From contig NZ_CP184360.1 of assembly GCF_048595755.1 (NCBI RefSeq), positions 1,302,001-1,366,000 of the forward strand: a DNA stretch of 64,000 nucleotides. The letters run 5' to 3'. Positions 59,365 through 64,000 of this stretch are shown here, piece after piece. The notes under the pieces are model-generated. The model did no database searches, had not been told where the DNA came from, and was given only the letters and a program-made list of their open reading frames with translations. Origin of the DNA: Luteococcus sp048595755. Lineage in GTDB: Bacteria > Actinomycetota > Actinomycetes > Propionibacteriales > Propionibacteriaceae. The translations under genes and the position numbers were made by a program. Position 1 is the first letter of the stretch. Each line of letters begins with the position of its first letter.

Positions 59365-60888
59365 TCAGCCCTGCGCTTGCTGCTCCTCCTGCTTCGGGAC
59401 GGTCAGCATGATCGCCACGACCGAGACCACCACCAGTGCCAGGTTGAACAACATGGTCACCATTCCTGCGGTTCGGATCGCGGCATTGGACTGGATGCCC
59501 TGCATGTGGATCACCTCGCCGATCAGCGTGCTGTCGCCTCCCATCACGGCGGTGAAGATGGCCAGCGACAGGGCCGCGCCCATCGCGGAGCCAAGGCTGG
59601 AGGCCATCTTGTAGATGCCCGAGCCGGAGCCCGACTGGGAGGCGGGCAGGTTGGCCAGCGCCGCGTCGGTGGAGGGCGTGGCGTAGAAGGCCAGCCCCAG
59701 ACCGAACAGCGAGTAGGCCACCACGGCCAGGGCGGTGTAGGTGGCCACCAGCGTCTGGGTCATGGCCAGCAGGATGCAGACCAGGCCGACGATGAGCGCA
59801 CCCCAGAGCATCGGCTTGCGGGGGCCGAAGCGCTGCAGCAACTTCTCGCCGACGCGGATGAAGCCGATGATGGTGATCGCATACCCCAGGGTCAGCAGGC
59901 CGGCGCGCCACGGGTCGAAGCGTTCGGGGCGGGCCAGCTGCAGCATCTGCTGGCTGACGATCAACAGGCCGATGGTGGCGTTGATGGTGAAGTTGGAGAT
60001 CGTCGCGCCGGTGAAGGTCTTGTTCTTGAACAGGGAGAAGTCCATGAAGGGGTTCTCCTGCTTCTTCTCCCACCAGACGAAGACGGCCAAGCCGATCAGC
60101 GCCACCGCCGTCAGGCCCAAGGTGGCCGGACTGGCCCAACCCAGCTGGGCTCCGAAGATCACCACGACCATCAGCGCGAGCACGGCGACGATGAACACGC
60201 CCAGCCCGACGATGTCGAAGGCCCTCGGGGCGCTGCGTTCGGCGCGGCTCTCCGGCGTGCCCCACATCATGGCGATCGAGATCAGCGAGATCACGATCGA
60301 GGCCCAGAAGATGTAGCGCCACCCCAGGTTGGAGGCGACGAAGCCACCGAAGATGGCGGCCAGGCCGGAGCCACCCCAGGAACCGATGGACCACATCGAG
60401 ACGGCGCGCTGGCGTGCGGGGCCGTCCCAGTAGGCCTTCAGCAGGGCCATCGTCGACGGCATGATGCACGCGGCAGACAGGCCCTGGATGGCACGGCCGG
60501 TCAGCAGCAAGGGCAAGGCCAGGGAGCCGGTGGCGAGCACCACCAGCAGGGATCCGACCAGACCGAGCACATTGCCCGCCATGGCCATCTTGACCCGCCC
60601 CAGCTTGTCGGACAGGCCGCCGGCGAGGACGATGAACAGACCGCTGAACAAGGCGGTGATGGACACCGCCAGGTTCATCTGGTTGACGCTGACATGCGGG
60701 TTGGCCCAGACGCCGGGGGAGCTCGCCGGGCCGTTGATCTCCTCCAGCATGTTGCGGGCCACCGTTCCGGTGGTGCCCGCGAAGAGCCAGAAGGTGGTGA
60801 CACCCAGCACGATGCCCCACAGCAACTTCTCGTTGCCCTGGAAGCCCTTGGGGCCGGTGGTCGCGGCTTCGGTGGCGGCGGTGCTCAT
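59365..60888 (-). CDS. MFS transporter, paired with the M20 amidohydrolase
   Basis: A 507-residue transporter with fourteen predicted helices, DHA2-like (14-TM) in layout. It contains GGLSDKLGRVK between helices 2 and 3 and GRAIQGLSAACIMPS in helix 5. The start at 60888 overlaps the stop of the M20 amidohydrolase gene as ATGA, so they are one transcript. By analogy with peptidase-transporter pairs, it may import an N-acyl amino acid or peptide that the amidohydrolase cleaves; a 14-TM family would instead suggest export. The direction cannot be read from the sequence. Confidence 0.87.
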   Translation of the reverse strand: MSTAATEAATTGPKGFQGNEKLLWGIVLGVTTFWLFAGTTGTVARNMLEEINGPASSPGVWANPHVSVNQMNLAVSITALFSGLFIVLAGGLSDKLGRVKMAMAGNVLGLVGSLLVVLATGSLALPLLLTGRAIQGLSAACIMPSTMALLKAYWDGPARQRAVSMWSIGSWGGSGLAAIFGGFVASNLGWRYIFWASIVISLISIAMMWGTPESRAERSAPRAFDIVGLGVFIVAVLALMVVVIFGAQLGWASPATLGLTAVALIGLAVFVWWEKKQENPFMDFSLFKNKTFTGATISNFTINATIGLLIVSQQMLQLARPERFDPWRAGLLTLGYAITIIGFIRVGEKLLQRFGPRKPMLWGALIVGLVCILLAMTQTLVATYTALAVVAYSLFGLGLAFYATPSTDAALANLPASQSGSGSGIYKMASSLGSAMGAALSLAIFTAVMGGDSTLIGEVIHMQGIQSNAAIRTAGMVTMLFNLALVVVSVVAIMLTVPKQEEQQAQG

Positions 60889-62072
60889 CGGCCCTCGCCT
60901 TCGCGGGAGCCGAGCCAGGCCAGGGCGGCCGAAGCCAGCGCAGCGGTCCCGGTCTCGAGCGTCGGGTGGATGGTGGGGGCGAACTTGGGATTGTGGTTGC
61001 CGACGGGAGTGGCACCCTCCTCGAAACCACCCACACCCCAGTAGCAGTAGGGAACGCCAAAGGCATCGGGGATGACGCTGAAGTCCTCGCTGGCCGGAAC
61101 CGGGGCGAGCTCGGTGACCTTGTCGTCGCCGAAGTGCTCGCGCAAGGCATCGGTCACCGTGGTGTTGGTGGCCTCGTCGTTCTCGGTGAGCGGGAAGCGG
61201 TCGTAGTACTCGAAGGTCGGTTCGTCGGTGGCGCCGCTGGCCTGGCACTCACCCCGAACGATGCGCTCGATGGCCTCGAGGATCTTCTCGCGCACGCTCT
61301 CGTCGTAGGTGCGCACGTTGAGCAGCAGGGTGGCCGAGTCGGGGATGATGTTGGACTTGGCGCCGGCCTGGATGCTGCCGACGGTGACCACACCGAAGTC
61401 GCCGGGGGCGATGACTCGGCTGACGATGCTCTGCAGCCGCACGACGATGCTGGCGGCGGTGACGACGGGGTCGACGCCCAGGTGCGGCATCGAGCCGTGG
61501 GAACCCTTGCCGGGCACGGTCACCTTGATGCTGTCACCGGCGGACAGGACTGCTCCGGGGGCCGTCATGACGGTGCCGGCCAGCTCGGGCAGCACATGCT
61601 GCGAGAGGCACACATCGGGCTTGGGGATCTTGTCCACCAGGCCGTCGTCGACCATGGCGCGGGCGCCGGCCGCCGTCTCCTCACCGGGCTGGAAGAGCGC
61701 GATGTAGGTTCCCTGCCACTGGTCGCGGATCTCCGTCATGGCCTGGGCAGCGCCCAGCGCGCAGGTCACGTGGAAGTCATGGCCGCAGGCGTGCATCACG
61801 CCGTCGACGGTGGAGGCGTAGTCCAGCCCGCTGTCCTCCTGGACCGGCAGCGCATCCATGTCGGCGCGAGCCAGCACGGTGGGGCCGTCCCCATTGGTGA
61901 GCACGCCCACGACACCGCCACCGATCTGCTGGGTCTGGTAGCCCATCTCGTCGAGGCGACGGGTCACCTCTGCGGCCGTCTCGGACTCCTCCATGGACAG
62001 TTCGGGCTGGGCGTGCAGCTTCTTGTACAGCTCCTCCTGCCAGTCCAAGGGCAGGTCCGGAAGCGTGGCCAT
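60885..62072 (-). CDS. M20-family amidohydrolase
   Basis: A 395-residue zinc amidohydrolase of the M20D (HipO/AbgA-like) group. It has the metal site MHACGHDFH (about 93-101), QPGEE (catalytic Glu and ligand, about 128-132), the inserted dimerisation domain (about 180-290) and the C-terminal HP motif (TIHPTLETG). Likely substrates are N-acyl amino acids or similar amides. There is no signal peptide, so it acts inside the cell on material brought in by a transporter such as its overlapping MFS neighbour. Confidence 0.92.
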   Translation of the reverse strand: MATLPDLPLDWQEELYKKLHAQPELSMEESETAAEVTRRLDEMGYQTQQIGGGVVGVLTNGDGPTVLARADMDALPVQEDSGLDYASTVDGVMHACGHDFHVTCALGAAQAMTEIRDQWQGTYIALFQPGEETAAGARAMVDDGLVDKIPKPDVCLSQHVLPELAGTVMTAPGAVLSAGDSIKVTVPGKGSHGSMPHLGVDPVVTAASIVVRLQSIVSRVIAPGDFGVVTVGSIQAGAKSNIIPDSATLLLNVRTYDESVREKILEAIERIVRGECQASGATDEPTFEYYDRFPLTENDEATNTTVTDALREHFGDDKVTELAPVPASEDFSVIPDAFGVPYCYWGVGGFEEGATPVGNHNPKFAPTIHPTLETGTAALASAALAWLGSREGEGR

Positions 62073-62302
62073 GGGGAAACTCCTTTCATCAGGGCAGCCA
62101 GCATGTGCGGATGCCAGTGCCGAGTGTGCAACCTTGATCGGCGATGCGGAAAGGGCTTCGGCTCAACGCGGAAGCGTGACCCAGGTCCGATGCGGCGTCG
62201 GCGGGGCACATGCCCCGACTGTTCGCCCTGAGGGCATTTCCTTGGCGGTGACGGGGTGACCTCTGTTGGATGGGGGCACCGATCATCGAAGGGAGCTTCT
62301 CC

Positions 62303-62596
62303 ATGACCACTCGACGGCTGCTCGCCACACTGCTGTGCGTCCTGTCCTTGGGCCTGAGCGCCTGCAATGATTCGTCCGGCAATGACGAGGGCGAACCCCA
62401 GGCCCCGGCCACCGCGGTCGACGATGACCGCGACCAGGGGGAGCAGCGCTCCTCCGATGATGCCGACGACGAACGTGACGACCAGGACGATCGTGACGAC
62501 GACAACGACGGCAAGGATGACAAGGACGATGCCGACGATGACAACGACGGTACGGACGACCGTGACGACGACGATGACCGCGACGGCGACAACTGA
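62303..62596 (+). CDS. Asp-rich lipoprotein
   Basis: A 97-residue lipoprotein: signal peptide with lipobox LSAC, then a mature part made almost only of Asp, Glu, Lys, Asn and Gly (for example DDRDDDNDGKDDKDDADDD). Repeats of DDxxDD resemble calcium-binding acidic tails. A GAAGGGAGC site lies before the ATG. An antisense open frame exists but is Arg/His-rich and unlikely. The gene stands alone; role unknown, possibly surface cation binding. Confidence 0.7.
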   Translation: MTTRRLLATLLCVLSLGLSACNDSSGNDEGEPQAPATAVDDDRDQGEQRSSDDADDERDDQDDRDDDNDGKDDKDDADDDNDGTDDRDDDDDRDGDN

Positions 62597-62639
62597 TCCG
62601 GATCACCCCTGACCCTGCACACCGGGTGTACCGGAACGG

Positions 62640-62671
62640 ACTGTGGCCCCGACGAAGGTCGGGGCCACAGT
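62640..62671. terminator. Bidirectional terminator between lipoprotein and argG
   Basis: ACTGTGGCCCCGAC (62640-62653) pairs with GTCGGGGCCACAGT (62658-62671), loop GAAG. It ends the lipoprotein transcript and, 22 nt beyond its stop, that of argG. Confidence 0.8.
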
Positions 62672-62692
62672 CGTGAGCAGGGGTAGTGGGGC

Positions 62693-64000
62693 TCAGTCCA
62701 GGCCGAAGTCCATCGCGGCTGCATCCAGGGCAGCCTCGGCCTCGTCGGAGCCGCGGCCCAGCGACGGGATCGACTTGCCGGCGCCGGCCTTGAGCTCGCC
62801 CACCAGCTCGGCAGAGGCGCCACCCAGCACACCCTGCGAGGCATAGATCTCGAGCTTCTCGCGCGAGTCGGCAATGTCCAGGTTGCGCATGGTCAGCTGG
62901 CCGATGCGGTCGGTGGGGCCGAAGGCGGCATCCTGCACCCGCTCCATCGACAGCTTCTCCGCGTGGTAGCTGAAGTTGGGGCCGTCGGTGTCGAGGATCG
63001 TGTAGTCCTCACCGCGACGCAGGCGCAGGGTCACCGAGCCGGTGACGGCCGAGGCCACCCAACGGGTGATCGACTCGCGCAGCATCAGGCTCTGCGGATC
63101 CAGCCAGCGGCCCTCGTACATCAGCCGGCCCAGACGGAAGCCCTCGGAGTGGTAGTTCGCAAGGGTGTCCTCGTTGTGGATGGCGTTCAGCAGGCGCTCG
63201 TAGGCGATGAACAGCAGCGCCATGCCGGGGGCCTCGTAGATGCCGCGGGACTTGGCCTCGATGATGCGGTTCTCGATCTGGTCGCTCATGCCCAGGCCGT
63301 GACGGCCACCGATCTCGTTGGCTTTCATGACCAGGTCGACGGGGGAGGAGAAGCTCTCGCCGTTGATCTCGACGGGGCGGCCCTGGTGGAAGGTGACCTT
63401 GACGTCCTCGGTCTCGATCTTCACCGAAGGATCCCAGAACTTCACGCCCATGATCGGCTCGACGGTCTCCAGCGAGACGTCGAGGCTCTCCAAGGTCTTG
63501 GCCTCGTGCGTGGCGCCCCAGATGTTGGCGTCGGTGGAGTAGGCCTTCTCCTTGGAGTCGCGGTAGGGCAGGTTGCGCTCGGTGAGCCAGACGCTCATCT
63601 CGTCGCGGCCGCCCAGCTCGCGGACGAAGTCCTCGTCGAGCCAGGGCTTGTAGATGCGCAGGTTCGGGTTGGCCATCAGGCCGTAGCGGTAGAAGCGCTC
63701 GATGTCGTTGCCCTTGTAGGTGCTGCCGTCGCCCCAGATGTGCACGTCGTCGTCGGCCATCGCGCGCACCAGCAGGGTGCCGGTGACGGCACGGCCGATC
63801 GGGGTGGTGTTGAAGTAGGCGCGGCCGGCGCTGCGGATGTGGAAGGCGCCGCAGGCCAGGGCGCTCAGCCCCTCCTCGACGAGCTGCTCGCGGCAGTCCA
63901 CCAGGCGGCTGATCTCGGCGCCGTACTGACCCGCACGGCCGGGCACCGACTCGATGTCGGGCTCGTCGTACTGGCCGATGTGGGCGGTGTAGGTGCAGGG
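62693..64000 (-). CDS. argG: Argininosuccinate synthase (5' end outside the window)
   Basis: The last 435 codons of the arginine-pathway enzyme that joins citrulline and aspartate using ATP. The frame is open to the window edge (CTYTAHIGQYDEPD), so the N-terminal ATP loop is missing from view. Visible motifs include SAGRAYFNTTPIGRAVTGTLL, GDGSTYKGNDIERF and NEIGGRHGLGMSDQIENRI. The long insert after the start and these motifs place it in the E. coli-type (longer) ArgG group rather than the common short form. Followed by a terminator. Confidence 0.95.
   Translation of the reverse strand, partial: PCTYTAHIGQYDEPDIESVPGRAGQYGAEISRLVDCREQLVEEGLSALACGAFHIRSAGRAYFNTTPIGRAVTGTLLVRAMADDDVHIWGDGSTYKGNDIERFYRYGLMANPNLRIYKPWLDEDFVRELGGRDEMSVWLTERNLPYRDSKEKAYSTDANIWGATHEAKTLESLDVSLETVEPIMGVKFWDPSVKIETEDVKVTFHQGRPVEINGESFSSPVDLVMKANEIGGRHGLGMSDQIENRIIEAKSRGIYEAPGMALLFIAYERLLNAIHNEDTLANYHSEGFRLGRLMYEGRWLDPQSLMLRESITRWVASAVTGSVTLRLRRGEDYTILDTDGPNFSYHAEKLSMERVQDAAFGPTDRIGQLTMRNLDIADSREKLEIYASQGVLGGASAELVGELKAGAGKSIPSLGRGSDEAEAALDAAAMDFGLD

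Noticed and set aside
57278..61150. A 1290-codon minus-strand open frame under the ABC exporter, MFS and amidohydrolase genes
   Set aside because: It covers parts of several real genes in other frames or on the other strand, has no recognisable domain and low-complexity sequence.
62283..62606. Arg/His-rich minus-strand frame over the Asp-rich lipoprotein
   Set aside because: The plus strand has a signal peptide, lipobox and ribosome site; the minus frame is its complement artefact.

Overview
The window is a high-GC chromosomal segment from an actinobacterium. Codon use, a WhiB-family regulator, a DivIVA-like small protein, actinobacterial-style DUF4921 and DUF5134 proteins, and a CgoX plus radical-SAM heme gene pair all fit Propionibacteriales (Propionibacteriaceae-like). 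That placement is inferred from gene families and no marker sequence was compared. No tRNA, rRNA, CRISPR array or prophage is visible.

Left third (1-24 kb), sugars and sulfur. After an acetyltransferase tail and a frameshifted ribbon-helix-helix antitoxin come a secreted UshA-like nucleotidase, a DivIVA-like protein and a Pth2-type hydrolase. A sucrose locus follows: GH32 hydrolase, divergent PTS IIBCA, and a LacI repressor, with two palindromic operators around a recognisable promoter. Next is a thiosulfate-uptake locus (tsuA-like, tusA-like) led by a 35-residue cysteine-rich leader peptide and a hairpin, which looks like cysteine attenuation. A galactoside regulon comes next (alpha-galactosidase; ABC permeases and binding lipoprotein; ROK repressor; beta-galactosidase), with similar 21-bp quasi-palindromes before both of its transcription units. 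Galactokinase and a UDPGP-family pyrophosphorylase diverge from it.

An IS110-family element (about 23.37-24.86 kb) sits exactly in the loop of an extragenic palindrome. Two uninterrupted copies of that palindrome lie at 44.1 kb. The element's non-coding end is a plausible bridge-RNA gene.

Middle (25-42 kb), mostly housekeeping: HAD hydrolase, an AhbD-like radical SAM protein translationally coupled to CgoX (heme), LuxR response regulator, alanine racemase, EcsC, citrate synthase, Aat, Fpg/Nei glycosylase, DUF5134, prephenate dehydratase, SRPBCC protein, PaiB-like flavoprotein, and an Nramp-related transporter. It ends with an 838-residue CoA-disulfide-reductase/rhodanese/TusA/DsrE fusion behind a CsoR/CstR-type palindrome.

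Right third (42-64 kb). A beta-glucoside operon (PTS IIBCA, GH1, BglG antiterminator, HAD) is preceded by a clear promoter, a RAT antiterminator and a terminator. Then come an MFS transporter, a PAP2-diacylglycerol-kinase fusion, serS, a second Cof-type HAD, a WhiB-HTH fusion, DUF4921 (GalT/HIT-like), a heterodimeric ABC exporter with complementary degenerate ATP sites, an MFS/M20 amidohydrolase pair, an Asp-rich lipoprotein and the 3' part of argG.

Several small tandem repeats and two palindromic extragenic repeat families are scattered between genes. They may act at transcript ends or as insertion targets.
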